Source of the DNA: Anaerococcus sp. Marseille-Q7828
Lineage (GTDB): Bacteria; Bacillota; Clostridia; Tissierellales; Peptoniphilaceae
Reading direction: 5' to 3'
DNA length: 64,000 nucleotides
Assembly (NCBI RefSeq): GCF_949769285.1
Contig: NZ_OX458331.1
Span: forward strand, 1,612,001-1,676,000
Below the pieces are notes generated by a model. It saw only the letters and a list, made by a program, of their open reading frames with translations, made no database searches and was not told where the DNA came from. The position numbers and the translations under genes are program-made. Shown one piece after another: positions 26,659-37,198 of the stretch; the stretch's first letter is position 1, and every line of letters begins with the position of its first letter.

Positions 26659-27165
26659 TCATTTATTTTCTTCTATAAATTTATTTATATGATCTATAAC
26701 TTCATCAACATATGAATCATCTCCAGCATAACCAACAACCAGATGACCATGTTCCTTTACCTTACCTACTATCATTAAGTTCCTGTAAAGTTTGTTTTCA
26801 CCTGTACCAAGATATCTCATATCAGTTATTATGCCTATGATAAGTCTTGGAAAATCAATATTATTTTCCTCTTCCATCTCTGCCATGACCCCATGAGCCA
26901 TTATTTCTCCGGCAACTCCATCGTCTATAGTTAGTCCATCAAGACAAGCTATTAGTACATTGGATTTTTTTAGTTCTGCTGTATCAGCCTGAGCTATTTT
27001 TATATCAGTTATGATATCATCATTATTTTTCTTATCATTTATATCTGCATTTCTTTGTGGCACATATAATTCTAACTCAGTTCTTTCTTCTATTATTTTA
27101 GCCAAATTTTCAGTCCATTTAAACATGGCATCGTTGAAAAAATGGCTTGCTAAATATCCATACAT
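26659..27165 (-). CDS. Nucleoside 2-deoxyribosyltransferase family protein
   Basis: 168 aa. YGYLASHFFND at the start, then LYVPQRNADINDKKNND and a central LDGLTIDDGVAGEI with the catalytic-type Asp/Glu pair fit the family that swaps bases between deoxynucleosides (nucleotide salvage). AAGGAG precedes the ATG. It may be transcribed together with the TPM/LemA genes 10 bp upstream. Confidence 0.82.
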   Translation of the reverse strand: MYGYLASHFFNDAMFKWTENLAKIIEERTELELYVPQRNADINDKKNNDDIITDIKIAQADTAELKKSNVLIACLDGLTIDDGVAGEIMAHGVMAEMEEENNIDFPRLIIGIITDMRYLGTGENKLYRNLMIVGKVKEHGHLVVGYAGDDSYVDEVIDHINKFIEENK

Positions 27166-27174
27166 CTTTTCTCC

Positions 27175-28026
27175 TTAAAAACTCCTGCCGGCTCCTCCGC
27201 CACCAGAGCTACCACCGCCGCTTGTGAATCCACCAGAAAAGCTAGAATTTGATGAAGATCCACCAAATGAACCACCAAATGAATTGGTAGAATTTGTCCA
27301 AGTATAGGAATCAAATGGGTCATTGTGATATCTTCTATAGCGTGGATATCCTCTATAGTATCTACCCCTATTTCTACCGTAGAATCTAGATCTATTGAGC
27401 ATATTAGAAATCACAATAAATACTACAAGCATCATAAACAAAGTTCCAAAGCTTATCTCATAGCCAGATCCAGCATTTTCATTTAGATAATAATCGTAAT
27501 TACCATCAAGCTTAACATTGTACTCATCAGCAACTTCAGCTACTATAGCATTGAATCCTTCATTGATTGCCTTTGAATAGTTACCATCTTTTAAATCTTC
27601 AAGCATAAAATTATCAATGATTCTACCAACTTTTCCATCGTTGAGTCTACCTTCGATGCCATAACCTGTAGTTATGAATACTTCTCTCTTGCCTGATAAG
27701 TCATCTTCGCTTATTAATATTAAAACACCATTTTTCTTATCTTTGTCTCCTATTTTCCACTTGTTAAATATTTGTGGTCCCAAATCTCTCGCTGGAAGTC
27801 CATTTGTATTCTTTACTGTTGCAACCATTACTTGAGATCCAGTTTTACTTACTAATTCCTTGTTGGTTTTAGTGATATTTTCCTTAGTGTTATAATCTAG
27901 CATGCCAAGTTCGTCATAGTAAAAGTCACTTGGTATAGCTGGCAGTGACGCCATAGATTTTAGGGGAAAAAGTAAGATAAGTAAAGATATTAATAGATTT
28001 ATTCCTACAAATTTTCCCTTTTTCAT
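27175..28026 (-). CDS. TPM-domain (YgcG-like) membrane protein
   Basis: 283 aa. A signal peptide or N-terminal anchor (about 5-26), the TPM domain (about 30-160, with FYYDELGMLDYNTKENITK and STATGYGIEG-like ITTGYGIEGRLNDGKVG), a membrane segment (about 193-210), an Arg/Tyr-rich stretch and a C-terminal Gly/Ser tail ending GGGAGRSF. Such proteins are nearly always next to LemA, as here (10 bp). Their role is poorly known, probably in the cell envelope. Confidence 0.88.
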   Translation of the reverse strand: MKKGKFVGINLLISLLILLFPLKSMASLPAIPSDFYYDELGMLDYNTKENITKTNKELVSKTGSQVMVATVKNTNGLPARDLGPQIFNKWKIGDKDKKNGVLILISEDDLSGKREVFITTGYGIEGRLNDGKVGRIIDNFMLEDLKDGNYSKAINEGFNAIVAEVADEYNVKLDGNYDYYLNENAGSGYEISFGTLFMMLVVFIVISNMLNRSRFYGRNRGRYYRGYPRYRRYHNDPFDSYTWTNSTNSFGGSFGGSSSNSSFSGGFTSGGGSSGGGGAGRSF

Positions 28027-28035
28027 AATTCACCT

Positions 28036-28629
28036 CTAATTATCTTTGCTAAAATCGACAGTTGGTGCGTTTTCGCTTCCTTCACTTGCTTGGAAATACT
28101 CTGCTTGGTCATAGCCAGTAATTCCAGCTATAATATTAGTTGGGAATTTTTTAATGTCAGAATTGTATTTTTTAACAGCGCTGTTATAATTTCCTCTTTC
28201 GACAGAAATCCTATTTTCAGAACCAGCAAGTTCATCCATTAGTTGTGTGTACTGGGTATTTGCTTTTAGGTCTGGATATGCTTCTGCAACAACATTAATA
28301 TCTCTAATAGCTTGGCTAACTTTTTCATTAGCATCAGCCAATTCTTGTGGTGAAGATGCATTTTTAACCCCAGCCCTTGCTTCAGTTACCTTTGTTAGGG
28401 TCTCTCCTTCATAATCAGAATAACCCTTTACTGTGTTTACAAGGTTTGGTATCAAGTCAGCTCTTCTTTGTACAACATTTTGCACTTGTGCATAGGCTTC
28501 GTTTACATCTTCACGAGCTCCTGCAAGTCTATTGTAGGTCGGAACTGTTAGGACTAATAGAATCACAACTATTGCAATTATGATGCCTACAGTTCCAAAA
28601 CCTGATTTCTTATTGTTCTTAATTTTCAT
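28036..28629 (-). CDS. lemA: LemA family protein
   Basis: 197 aa. One N-terminal membrane helix, then the conserved YNRLAGAREDVNEAYAQVQN and VVQRRADLIPNLVNTVKGY, and AQYFQASEG-like AEYFQASEGSENAP near the end. All-helical extracytoplasmic protein of unclear function. GGAGG precedes the ATG; pairs with the TPM gene. Confidence 0.92.
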   Translation of the reverse strand: MKIKNNKKSGFGTVGIIIAIVVILLVLTVPTYNRLAGAREDVNEAYAQVQNVVQRRADLIPNLVNTVKGYSDYEGETLTKVTEARAGVKNASSPQELADANEKVSQAIRDINVVAEAYPDLKANTQYTQLMDELAGSENRISVERGNYNSAVKKYNSDIKKFPTNIIAGITGYDQAEYFQASEGSENAPTVDFSKDN

Positions 28630-28655
28630 ATTTCCTCCTATTTGTCTATATATTA

Positions 28656-29147
28656 TTAATACCCTTCAAGGAGGATAAGTTCATCATTTAGCAAACTTTC
28701 TTTTACATCAATTATTCTTTGATTTCTTGATCCCCTAAAATAGAGGTTAAGATCTTTCATGCTTTCTATAAAAGGACCATCTACAAGAACATCTACAAGT
28801 TTAAGAAGTTCAAGAGTATCCTCGTGTTTTATTAGGAAATCATAAGTATAGCCAGAGTATATCCAGATGGACTTATTAGTTTTGATTTTTTTTAGTAAGG
28901 AAATTAGTCCTTGAGCATTTTCAAAAGGTTCACCACCAAGAATGGTTAGTCCTGCTACATTAGGATCACTTAAATATGAAATCAATAATTCATCTTCTTT
29001 TTCGGTCCAAAGATTTCCAAAACTAGGATTTTGGTAGTCTTTATTAAAGCAGTTTTTGCAGTTTAGACTACATCCTGTTACAAATATGCTGGTCCTAATT
29101 CCTGGTCCATTTGCTATATCATATTTTCTTATTTGTCCATAATTCAT
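28656..29147 (-). CDS. nrdG: Anaerobic ribonucleotide reductase activating enzyme NrdG
   Basis: 163 aa radical SAM protein with the CSLNCKNCFN cluster motif and GGEPF. It makes the glycyl radical on NrdD. Its start overlaps the nrdD stop by 4 bp, a coupled operon. Confidence 0.93.
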   Translation of the reverse strand: MNYGQIRKYDIANGPGIRTSIFVTGCSLNCKNCFNKDYQNPSFGNLWTEKEDELLISYLSDPNVAGLTILGGEPFENAQGLISLLKKIKTNKSIWIYSGYTYDFLIKHEDTLELLKLVDVLVDGPFIESMKDLNLYFRGSRNQRIIDVKESLLNDELILLEGY

Positions 29148-31261
29148 ATATGAAGCACCCTAGCTTTTATTTCTTTTGTCCTTCCTTCATTCCAAAAGTT
29201 CTCTCCAAGGTATCCACATGTCCTACGCACCACTGTAAGTGTACTGCGATCTTTATTACCACAATTTGGACAGTACCACTCGTTTTTATCATTAAGTAGG
29301 ATCTCCCCATCAAAACCACAGTTAGCGCAATAGTCAGACTTTGTATTAAACTCAGCATATTGGATATGGTCGTAGATATATTTAATCATAGTTAGTAGTG
29401 CTTGGTGGTTTTTTGTCATATTAGGTATTTCAGCATAGGAAATACAACCACCTGTTGAAAGAGCTTGGAATTCACTTTCAAAATCAAATTTATCAAATAC
29501 AGAAATTTCTTCTCTTACATCAACATGGAAAGAGTTTGTATAATATCCCTTGTCTGTTACATCTTTGATATCACCAAATCTTTTCTTATCTATTGAGCAG
29601 AACCTATGGGTCAAACTTTCTGCTGGTGTGCCATATACAGCAAAGGCTATTCCGTATTCCTTAGTCCATTCTTCTTTTTTATCATTTAATAATTTCATTA
29701 TTTTCTCAGCAAATTCTTTGCCAACTTCACTTGTATGAGACTTTCCAGTAACAAGAATACTTGCTTCGTAAATTCCAATGTAACCGATAGTAACTGTAGC
29801 ATATCCATTTTCAAGAAGTGGCTTTATAGGTGTATGTTTTGGCAATCTTGCTATAGCCCCATGGCTAAAGTGGATTGGGGAACTATCACTTGTTACTTTT
29901 GATAGATGTTCATATCTCAATAGGCCAACTTCTTTGACAAGATCTAGTCTTTTATCGAGAATTTCAAAGAATTTATCTTGGTCATTTCTAGCAAGGATTC
30001 CTATTTGTGGGAGATTGATGGTACAAACTCCCATATTGAATCTTCCATCAAATTTGTACTTGCCATTTTCATCCTTATATGGAGGCAAAAATGCCCTGCA
30101 TCCCATTGGAGAAAATACATTTCCCTCGTAATTTTCTCTCATCTTCTTAGCGGAAATATAATCAGGATACATTCTTTTAGCAGTGCATTTGCTCGCAAGT
30201 TCCGTTAGATAGTAATACTTGCTATCTTCATGGATATTATTTTCATCTAGGACATATATTAGCTTTGGAAAGGCTGGTGTAACGTAGACACCTGCTTCAT
30301 TTTTTATCCCTTGAATCCTTTGTTTTAGAATTTCTTCAATAATTTTTACTGTTTGTTCTATGTATGGGTCGTTCTCATCTGTGTGCATAAATAGTGTTAC
30401 AAATGGAGCTTGACCGTTGCTAGTCATAAGGGTATTTATCTGATATTGAATAGTTTGTATACCTGATTCCAAGTCTTTTTGGGTCATAGCAGCTGCCATT
30501 AATTCAGCTTTTTTACTATCTTCTAGAGTCTCTTTTGCTAATTTAAGATTCTTCTTGTAGGATTTTTTTAGATATAGGCTTAGACAGGATATGTTTATTG
30601 ACTGACCACCATATTGATTTGATGCAATCTGGGCTATAATTTGAGTCATCACGTTACAGGCTACTTGAAAAGACTTGGGACTTTCTATCATCTTGCCATT
30701 GATGACTGTCCCATTGTCAAGCATATCTTTCATATCTACTAAACAACAGTTAAATATTGGTTGAATTAGGTAGTCAAGGTCGTGGATATGAATTGCACCT
30801 GATTCGTGAGCCTCTACCAAATCAGCAGGTATAAGCTTTCTTTTTGCTATATCTTTTGCGACTTCTCCAGCTATCAAATCCCTTTGGGTAGATGCAATTA
30901 CAGGATTCTTATTAGAATTTTCCTCCATTACATCTATATTTGTCATATTTAAAAGAGATAATATGTCTTTATCGGAAGTGTTTTGCTCTCTTTTGTATGT
31001 TTGTATAGACTTGTAGGATTCATAGGCTCTGGCTGTTGCTGGATTACTTCTTTCAATTAATTTATAATAAACTAATTCTTCTATGTCATAAATGGATATT
31101 TCTTTATCTTTAACTTCATTTTTAATCTCATTTGCTATTTCACTTGCTTGATTTTCTATGTATATACCACTAGGGCTTTTCATTGCTTTTTCTATAGCTA
31201 TTACAATTTTTTCTGTATTGAATTCAGTTTTTCTACCGTCTCTTTTTATTACTTCAGTCAT
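29144..31261 (-). CDS. nrdD: Anaerobic ribonucleoside-triphosphate reductase NrdD
   Basis: 705 aa. N-terminal ATP-cone (VIKRDGRKTEFNTEKIVIAI), central barrel with CNVMTQIIAQIASNQYGGQS, a zinc site (CANCGFDG and YCPNCGN) and the glycyl-radical loop RTCGYLG near the C-terminus. It reduces NTPs to dNTPs without oxygen. GGAGGGG lies before the ATG. Two NrdR boxes cover the promoter. Suggests an anaerobic lifestyle. Confidence 0.95.
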   Translation of the reverse strand: MTEVIKRDGRKTEFNTEKIVIAIEKAMKSPSGIYIENQASEIANEIKNEVKDKEISIYDIEELVYYKLIERSNPATARAYESYKSIQTYKREQNTSDKDILSLLNMTNIDVMEENSNKNPVIASTQRDLIAGEVAKDIAKRKLIPADLVEAHESGAIHIHDLDYLIQPIFNCCLVDMKDMLDNGTVINGKMIESPKSFQVACNVMTQIIAQIASNQYGGQSINISCLSLYLKKSYKKNLKLAKETLEDSKKAELMAAAMTQKDLESGIQTIQYQINTLMTSNGQAPFVTLFMHTDENDPYIEQTVKIIEEILKQRIQGIKNEAGVYVTPAFPKLIYVLDENNIHEDSKYYYLTELASKCTAKRMYPDYISAKKMRENYEGNVFSPMGCRAFLPPYKDENGKYKFDGRFNMGVCTINLPQIGILARNDQDKFFEILDKRLDLVKEVGLLRYEHLSKVTSDSSPIHFSHGAIARLPKHTPIKPLLENGYATVTIGYIGIYEASILVTGKSHTSEVGKEFAEKIMKLLNDKKEEWTKEYGIAFAVYGTPAESLTHRFCSIDKKRFGDIKDVTDKGYYTNSFHVDVREEISVFDKFDFESEFQALSTGGCISYAEIPNMTKNHQALLTMIKYIYDHIQYAEFNTKSDYCANCGFDGEILLNDKNEWYCPNCGNKDRSTLTVVRRTCGYLGENFWNEGRTKEIKARVLHI

Positions 31262-31288
31262 ATTTACCCCTCCAATTTCTATAAAAGT

Positions 31289-31334
31289 ATACCATATGTA
31301 GTGTTATTTGTAAATGACATACTATATATAGTGT
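31289..31334 (-). promoter_or_regulatory. nrdDG promoter with two NrdR boxes
   Basis: ATACCATATGTAGTGT (31289-31304) and ATACTATATATAGTGT (31319-31334) match the NrdR consensus; starts are 30 bp apart, about three helical turns. A minus-strand promoter TTTACA-N17-TATACT runs through both. NrdR represses reductase genes when dATP is high. Confidence 0.85.
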
Positions 31335-31346
31335 TTTGCTAGGGTA

Positions 31347-31370
31347 TAAAAAACGGGCCGTAAAGCCCGT
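31347..31370 (-). terminator. Terminator of the dnaJ-clpB operon
   Basis: ACGGGC-N6-GCCCGT followed by T residues on the minus strand, just past the clpB stop. Confidence 0.8.
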
Positions 31371-31375
31371 CCTTA

Positions 31376-33958
31376 TCAAACTCTGAAAGTTAATTCATTT
31401 TTTTCTCCAAGATCTAGTATTGCCTTATCTTTTGCTTTTACTTTGCCTTCAATAATGAGCTTACCTAGTTTTGTTTCAACATTCTTTTGTAGGTATCTTT
31501 TTACTGGTCTTGCACCATAGTCTACATCGTAAGAATTATCAAGAATATATTCCTTAGCTCTTGGAGTTATATCCAAGTCTATATTTAAGTCCTTTAGTCT
31601 CTTTCTAATATCAGACACTTGTAAGTCTATAATCTTATAAACTTGATCGCTAGTTAATGGGCTAAACATTACTATATCATCAATACGGTTTAAGAATTCT
31701 GGTTTAAAAGAAGTTCTTAAAGCTTCTTCTACTAATTTTTGATTCATATCATCAATGCTACCATCATCTTTTAGACCATCTAATAAATATTGGCTTCCTA
31801 TATTTGAAGTCATTATTATAATAGTATTTTTAAAGTCTACTGTCCTACCCATACTATCAGTTAATCTGCCATCATCTAGGACTTGTAATAATATATTAAA
31901 TACATCAGGATGAGCTTTTTCAATCTCATCAAATAAGATAACGGCATAAGGCATACGGCGTACTGCTTCTGTTAGTTGGCCACCTTCTTCATAACCTACA
32001 TAACCTGGAGCTGCACCTATAAGTCTTGATACTGAGTATTTTTCCATATATTCACTCATATCAATTCTTATCATATGGTTCTCGTCATCAAACATTGCTT
32101 CAGATAATGCCTTTGCAAGTTCTGTCTTACCAACACCAGTTGGACCTAAGAATATAAAAGACCCAATTGGTTTAGATGCATCCTTTAGTCCACTTCTAGC
32201 ACGAATTATAGCTTCTGAAACAGCTTCTACTGCTTGATCTTGGCCTATTACTCTTTGATGAAGCTTATCAGGCAAAGATAGTATCTTTTCTCTTTCACTT
32301 TCTACAAGTTTTGATACTGGTATTCCTGTCCAATTGCTTACAACATCAGCAACATCTTCGTCAGTTACCACTTCTTTAATAGAATCTTCATTATCATTTT
32401 GTGATAAGTCACTAGCTTTCTTTAATTTTTCTTCAAGACCTGGAAGAGTTCCATATCTAAGTTCAGAAAGTTTCTCAAAGTCATAGTTACGTTCTGCCTT
32501 ATCAATTTCAACCTTTACCTTGTCTATTTCTTCTTTGATATTTTTTACATCATCAATTGAAGATTTTTGTTCTTTCCATTTTAAAAAGTCCGAATCGTAT
32601 TTTTCTGATAGGTCAGCTAATTCTTTTTCTAGAATATTTAATCTCTCTTTTGAAGATTCATCCTCTTCTTTTTTAAGAGCAGTGATTTCTATTTGCAATT
32701 GCAATAATTTTCTCTTTGCCTCATCAAGATAAGTTGGCATTGTATCAATTTCTGTACGAACTGTAGCACAAGCCTCATCCATAAGGTCTATGGCCTTATC
32801 TGGAAGAAATCTGTCGGTGATGTATCTATCAGATAATTGGGCTGCGGCTATTACGGCACTATCTTGTATTCTAATACCGTGGAAGATTTCGTACTTGTCT
32901 TTGATGCCTCTTAGGATACTTATAGTATCTTCTACACTCGGTTCATTGACCATTACTTTTTGGAAACGTCTTTCAAGCGCTCCATCTTTTTCAATATATT
33001 CACGGTATTCGTTTAGGGTTGTTGCTCCGATTACCTTTATTTCACCACGGGCAAGCATTGGTTTCATAATATTTGATGCATCCATAGCACCTTCTGACTT
33101 GCCAGCTCCAACTAAGGTGTGAATTTCATCTATAAACATTATAATTTGGCCGTCAGAATTTTGTACTTCTTCAAGTACTGCCTTAAGTCTCTCTTCAAAT
33201 TGACCACGATATTTTGCTCCAGCTACAAGAGAACCCATGTCAAGAGAAAATATAGTTCTACCTTGTAGTGGCTCTGGAACGTCGTTATTTACAATTCTTT
33301 GGGCTAGTCCCTCTACTATTGCTGTTTTACCAACTCCAGGATTACCAATCAAAACTGGATTGTTTTTCTTACGTCTTGATAAAATCCTGAGGGCATTTCT
33401 TATCTCACTATCACGACCTATAACTGGATCTATTTTTCCTTCTCTAGCCTCTTGAGTAAGGTCACGACCAAATTTTTCCAAAGGATTATTAGTTTCTTCT
33501 GGATTATCGCTAGTAACTTTTTGACCTTTTCTGACCTTTTCTATAGAATTTTTAAAAATCTTGTAAGTCAAACCATATCTCTTGTTGATATCGCTGACCT
33601 TAGTTTTTTCATTTAAAAGTGCCAAAAATATATGTTCAAGGGAAACAAAACTATCTCCCATTGCCTTGGCTTCATCTTCACTCTTTAGTAATATTCTCGT
33701 AAATGTTTGTGTAGGATAGATATCAGAGCCTCCACTTGCTTGTGGAAGTCTTTCTACTAAATCTCTTATCTCGTTTCTATAAGCATTGAAATCAACATCC
33801 ATAGTTTTTATCACTTGAGCTACTATAGAATCTGAGTTTTCAATACTAGCATAGTTTAAGTGAATTTCATTAACTTCTGGATTGGAGTTTTTGATTGCTA
33901 TGCTATTTGCATCATTTATTGCTTCTAATGATTTTTGTGTAAATTTTTTATAATCCAT
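31376..33958 (-). CDS. clpB: ATP-dependent disaggregase ClpB
   Basis: 860 aa. N-domain (about 1-145), first AAA+ with [10 protein letters not shown], long middle coiled-coil (about 400-520), second AAA+ with [23 protein letters not shown], and the D2 C-terminal domain. No ClpP-binding loop seen, consistent with ClpB. It rescues aggregated proteins with DnaK/DnaJ. It starts 3 bp after the end of the dnaJ-like gene, under a CtsR-type operator. Confidence 0.95.
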   Translation of the reverse strand: MDYKKFTQKSLEAINDANSIAIKNSNPEVNEIHLNYASIENSDSIVAQVIKTMDVDFNAYRNEIRDLVERLPQASGGSDIYPTQTFTRILLKSEDEAKAMGDSFVSLEHIFLALLNEKTKVSDINKRYGLTYKIFKNSIEKVRKGQKVTSDNPEETNNPLEKFGRDLTQEAREGKIDPVIGRDSEIRNALRILSRRKKNNPVLIGNPGVGKTAIVEGLAQRIVNNDVPEPLQGRTIFSLDMGSLVAGAKYRGQFEERLKAVLEEVQNSDGQIIMFIDEIHTLVGAGKSEGAMDASNIMKPMLARGEIKVIGATTLNEYREYIEKDGALERRFQKVMVNEPSVEDTISILRGIKDKYEIFHGIRIQDSAVIAAAQLSDRYITDRFLPDKAIDLMDEACATVRTEIDTMPTYLDEAKRKLLQLQIEITALKKEEDESSKERLNILEKELADLSEKYDSDFLKWKEQKSSIDDVKNIKEEIDKVKVEIDKAERNYDFEKLSELRYGTLPGLEEKLKKASDLSQNDNEDSIKEVVTDEDVADVVSNWTGIPVSKLVESEREKILSLPDKLHQRVIGQDQAVEAVSEAIIRARSGLKDASKPIGSFIFLGPTGVGKTELAKALSEAMFDDENHMIRIDMSEYMEKYSVSRLIGAAPGYVGYEEGGQLTEAVRRMPYAVILFDEIEKAHPDVFNILLQVLDDGRLTDSMGRTVDFKNTIIIMTSNIGSQYLLDGLKDDGSIDDMNQKLVEEALRTSFKPEFLNRIDDIVMFSPLTSDQVYKIIDLQVSDIRKRLKDLNIDLDITPRAKEYILDNSYDVDYGARPVKRYLQKNVETKLGKLIIEGKVKAKDKAILDLGEKNELTFRV

Positions 33959-33961
33959 AAC

Positions 33962-34885
33962 TTATCCCTCTATTTCACTTAATTTTTCATATAGTTCTTT
34001 TGCTTCTTCACTCATATTTTCTGGGTTATCAACCATTAGTTCTAAGATTAAATCACCTTTCTTGCCTTTTCTATCCTTGTAACCAAAACCTTTTAACCTC
34101 ATCTTTTGTCCAGAATGTATTTTTTCAGGTATGGTTACCATAAGACTTCCATCTAAAGTTGATATTTTTTTCTTTGTTCCAAAATAGGCATCCCAAGGCA
34201 TAATTTTTTCCTTTTGTATTATGTCATTGCCTTCGACCCTACGGTTATCTTCTTCTTTAATAATTACTTTGGCCAAAATATAAGCATTAATACCAAATTT
34301 TGAACCATTTACCTTAATTTTATTATTATTTTTTATTCCTTTTGGTATAGAAATTTCTACATTTTTAGTAGTATTGCCATCTTTGATAGCTATTGTCTTG
34401 CTAGTACCATTGATTGCTTCATCTATTGTTATTTCTATTTTTGCATCTAAAGTATTTTTTTTCTTTGCATTAAAACCTGGTCCATTAGTAAATCTTTTAG
34501 ATTTAGCTTGTGAAGCCGTTCTTCCTATGCCACCAAATAGGGTATCAAAAAAGTCTGAAAATCCACTATCTCCACCTGTTGAGTAGCTATAGCTAGCTCC
34601 TCTACCAAAGTTTCCAAAGTCAAAACCAAAATCGCTTGGATTGAAGTTTTGTCCACCAGAGAAATTAGCGTTCTTACCAAACATATCGTATTTTTTTCTC
34701 TTTTCAGGATCTGAAAGCACTTCATATGCTTCATTTATTTCACTAAATTTTTCATGTGCATCTTTATCATCTGGATGAAGGTCTGGGTGGTACTTTTTTG
34801 CAAGTTTTCTGTACGCTTTTTTGATATCAGCATCACTTGCTTTTTTGTCCACTCCTAATAATTCATAATAATCTCTATATTTCAT
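33962..34885 (-). CDS. DnaJ-like co-chaperone (CbpA type)
   Basis: About 307 aa. J domain with the HPD motif ([12 protein letters not shown]) at about 27-38, a Gly/Phe-rich linker ([14 protein letters not shown]) and two C-terminal beta domains; the zinc-finger of true DnaJ is absent. The ATG at 34885 follows GGAGG by 6 nt, so I prefer it to the ATG at 34903. First gene of an operon with clpB. Confidence 0.88.
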   Translation of the reverse strand: MKYRDYYELLGVDKKASDADIKKAYRKLAKKYHPDLHPDDKDAHEKFSEINEAYEVLSDPEKRKKYDMFGKNANFSGGQNFNPSDFGFDFGNFGRGASYSYSTGGDSGFSDFFDTLFGGIGRTASQAKSKRFTNGPGFNAKKKNTLDAKIEITIDEAINGTSKTIAIKDGNTTKNVEISIPKGIKNNNKIKVNGSKFGINAYILAKVIIKEEDNRRVEGNDIIQKEKIMPWDAYFGTKKKISTLDGSLMVTIPEKIHSGQKMRLKGFGYKDRKGKKGDLILELMVDNPENMSEEAKELYEKLSEIEG

Positions 34886-34908
34886 TTGCGCCTCCATCTT
34901 CATCTTTA

Positions 34909-34961
34909 TTTGACCATCTCTGACCTTAATCTAATTATACTATCACGCATTCCTTATTCAA
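34909..34961 (-). promoter_or_regulatory. dnaJ-clpB promoter and CtsR box
   Basis: Minus-strand GGTCAGA-GAT-GGTCAAA (34909-34925) is one base from the CtsR heptamer repeat (RGTCAAA-NAN-RGTCAAA form). It lies just after -10 TATAAT (34934-34939) with -35 TTGAAT (34956-34961), spacer 16. Heat-shock control by CtsR is likely. Confidence 0.75.
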
Positions 34962-35055
34962 GTTTTCTAATATAATTTTTTACTATCTAAAGATTTCTTT
35001 TAAATAAGTTAATATATAAAGAAACTTATAAAAGCCATCATAAGATGGCCTTTAT

Positions 35056-35574
35056 TTAATGATCGTATTTTACAAGTGATATTACCTTATAGTCTTTTAA
35101 TGCTTGTCTAGCATTTAATTCTTCAAGTTCAATTAAGAATTCAAATGCAGCTACTTCTGCGCCAAGAGTTTCAATTAGTTTAGCACAGGCTTTTGCAGAT
35201 CCACCTGTTGCTATAAGGTCATCTATTATTACGACCTTATCTCCCTCATTAAGTGCATCTTTGTGCATTTCAAGTTCATTACTACCATATTCTAGTTCAT
35301 AAGAAACTTTTTCTATTTCTCCTGGTAGCTTGCCTGGTTTTCTTACAGGGACAAATCCTACTCCTAGTCTGTCAGCTAGTGGAGCACCAAATATGAACCC
35401 TCTAGACTCAATACCTACGATATAGTTAAAGTCAATACCTTCAAGCTCTTTTTCGAGCATATTTAATGATTCTTCAAATGCATCTTTGTCTTTTAAAAGT
35501 GTAGTAATATCCTTAAAAGAAATCCCTTCTATTGGGTAGTCTTCGATTACTCTAATTTTTGATTTAATATCCAT
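35056..35574 (-). CDS. apt: Adenine phosphoribosyltransferase
   Basis: 172 aa. GISFKDITTLL at the start, IVGIESRGFIFGAPLA, and the PRPP-binding VVIIDDLIATGGSA. It converts adenine and PRPP to AMP. The ATG at 35574 follows GGAGG by 5 nt; an earlier TTG is covered by that site. Confidence 0.94.
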   Translation of the reverse strand: MDIKSKIRVIEDYPIEGISFKDITTLLKDKDAFEESLNMLEKELEGIDFNYIVGIESRGFIFGAPLADRLGVGFVPVRKPGKLPGEIEKVSYELEYGSNELEMHKDALNEGDKVVIIDDLIATGGSAKACAKLIETLGAEVAAFEFLIELEELNARQALKDYKVISLVKYDH

Positions 35575-35659
35575 TCCATCCTCCAAATATCTTTATACCC
35601 TTATTATACCTTTATTATCTTCTAAGATTTAGTGTAAAATAGTATTTGAGGTGATTTCC

Positions 35660-36988
35660 ATGCTTAACGAAAAATTAGACCAATATTTGAGAGAAGATTA
35701 CTATCCCTTTCATATGCCAGGATCAAAAAGAACTAATATTTTAAGAGAAGATATTCCCTATAAGAGAGATCTAACAGAAATAAATGGTTTTGATAACCTA
35801 AATGATCCTAAGGATATATTTTGCCAAATGGAAGAGAAAATAGCTGATATTTATCAAGTAGAAGATGCTATAATTTCTACTAATGGTTCAACTTGTGGAA
35901 TTTTATCTACTATTAGAGCTTTAACTTATGAGAACAAAAATATCCTTATCCAAAGATCTTCCCATAAGTCAGTCTACAATGCTATTGAATTGAATAATTT
36001 AAAATCTGATTATATAAATGTGATTATAGATAATATGGGAGCAATAATTGACATTGATTATAAGGACCTAGAAGAAAAATTATCTAATAAGGATTATGCT
36101 GCTATAGTAATTACTTCCCCATCATATGAAGGTTATTATTTAGATTTAGGTAAAATATATGATATTGCCAAAATTTACTCAACTCCTCTTATTGTTGATA
36201 TGGCCCATGGATCGCACAGTATATTAACTGACAAATATTATAATGACTTTGATATTGCTATAACGTCATTTCACAAAAACTTATCAGCCCTAACTCCATC
36301 CTCTGGAGTTCTTATAAACAATAAGGATTATTCAAAGGAAATACGCAGAAATATGGCTATATTTCAAACATCATCACCGTCATATGTAATCTTACAATCT
36401 ATTGATGAAATGATTGATAAATTTCCAGAGTTTTATCATAAATACAGCGATTTAGAAAAAAACTTGGATGCAATTTATGAGCTCAATTTAGATCATTTAG
36501 AAATTGTACACGATAATAAAAAAGATAGGAGCAAAATATTAGTTTCTACTGCTAATACAGATATCGATGGTTTTATTTTAGAAGAAATGTTAAGGGATAG
36601 AAAAATAGAAATTGAAATGTCATATCCCACTTATGCCCTACTTATTGCAAGCATTTTTGATAGTAAAATAGGATTTGACCGCTTGCAAGATGCTCTTATG
36701 GATATTGATAAAAGGATCAAAAAATCCACCAATAATTTTTATTTTTCTTATAAGATACCAGAAAAATCACTAGAAATATCTGAAACTATTGTTAAAGGAA
36801 AATCTACAGTTAATATAGGAGATTCAGCTGGTAAAATCTGTGGGCAGTTTGTCTATGCCTATCCTCCAGGAATACCAATACTAAGTCCAGGTGAAGTAAT
36901 TGATAAAGATATAATTTCTACTATGAGATATATGACAGATCATCAGACTAAACTGAATATAGGAGATACAATACTTATCCTAGATTGA
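35660..36988 (+). CDS. PLP-dependent Orn/Lys/Arg decarboxylase-like enzyme
   Basis: 442 aa of the YaaO/SpeA-like group. PFHMPGSKR near the start, STNGSTCGILSTIRAL, VDMAHGSHS with the PLP-contacting Asp, and the Schiff-base lysine in ITSFHKNLSALTPSSG. The C-terminal domain ends YAYPPGIPILSPGE. It lacks the N-terminal wing domain of inducible decarboxylases. Substrate (arginine, lysine or ornithine) cannot be told. ATG at 35660 follows GAGGTGA; the upstream GTG is part of that site. Confidence 0.85.
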   Translation: MLNEKLDQYLREDYYPFHMPGSKRTNILREDIPYKRDLTEINGFDNLNDPKDIFCQMEEKIADIYQVEDAIISTNGSTCGILSTIRALTYENKNILIQRSSHKSVYNAIELNNLKSDYINVIIDNMGAIIDIDYKDLEEKLSNKDYAAIVITSPSYEGYYLDLGKIYDIAKIYSTPLIVDMAHGSHSILTDKYYNDFDIAITSFHKNLSALTPSSGVLINNKDYSKEIRRNMAIFQTSSPSYVILQSIDEMIDKFPEFYHKYSDLEKNLDAIYELNLDHLEIVHDNKKDRSKILVSTANTDIDGFILEEMLRDRKIEIEMSYPTYALLIASIFDSKIGFDRLQDALMDIDKRIKKSTNNFYFSYKIPEKSLEISETIVKGKSTVNIGDSAGKICGQFVYAYPPGIPILSPGEVIDKDIISTMRYMTDHQTKLNIGDTILILD

Positions 36989-37013
36989 CAAATTTTCTCA
37001 TAACTGTTAATAT
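36985..37013 (+). promoter_or_regulatory. Promoter of the SCIFF peptide gene
   Basis: TTGACA (36985-36990), 17 bp, TAATAT (37008-37013). The -35 box overlaps the stop of the decarboxylase gene. Confidence 0.65.
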
Positions 37014-37048
37014 TAATTTGTATAGGAATTATACAAAGGAGTATACAT

Positions 37049-37198
37049 ATGAAAAGAATTGTAACTTTAAATACCAGAAATCTTCACAATAGCAAGAAAA
37101 ATGGTGGATGTGGCGAATGCCAAACATCTTGCCAATCTGCTTGCAAAACAAGCTGTGGAGTAGCTAACCAAGAATGCGTTAGCAAAAAGAATAAATAA
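37049..37198 (+). CDS. scfA: SCIFF ranthipeptide precursor (six cysteines in forty-five)
   Basis: 49 aa: MKRIVTLNTRNLHNSKKNGG, then CGECQTSCQSACKTSCGVAN and QECVSKKNK. It has exactly six Cys and matches the SCIFF family (TIGR03973) in the MKRI..LNT opening and Cys spacing. The family is modified by the radical-SAM enzyme encoded next to it, which makes thioether bridges between Cys sulfur and later residues (ranthipeptide). AAAGGAG lies 7 nt before the ATG. Too short for most gene callers. The biological role is still poorly known, with quorum-type signalling suggested in clostridia. Confidence 0.93.
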   Translation: MKRIVTLNTRNLHNSKKNGGCGECQTSCQSACKTSCGVANQECVSKKNK

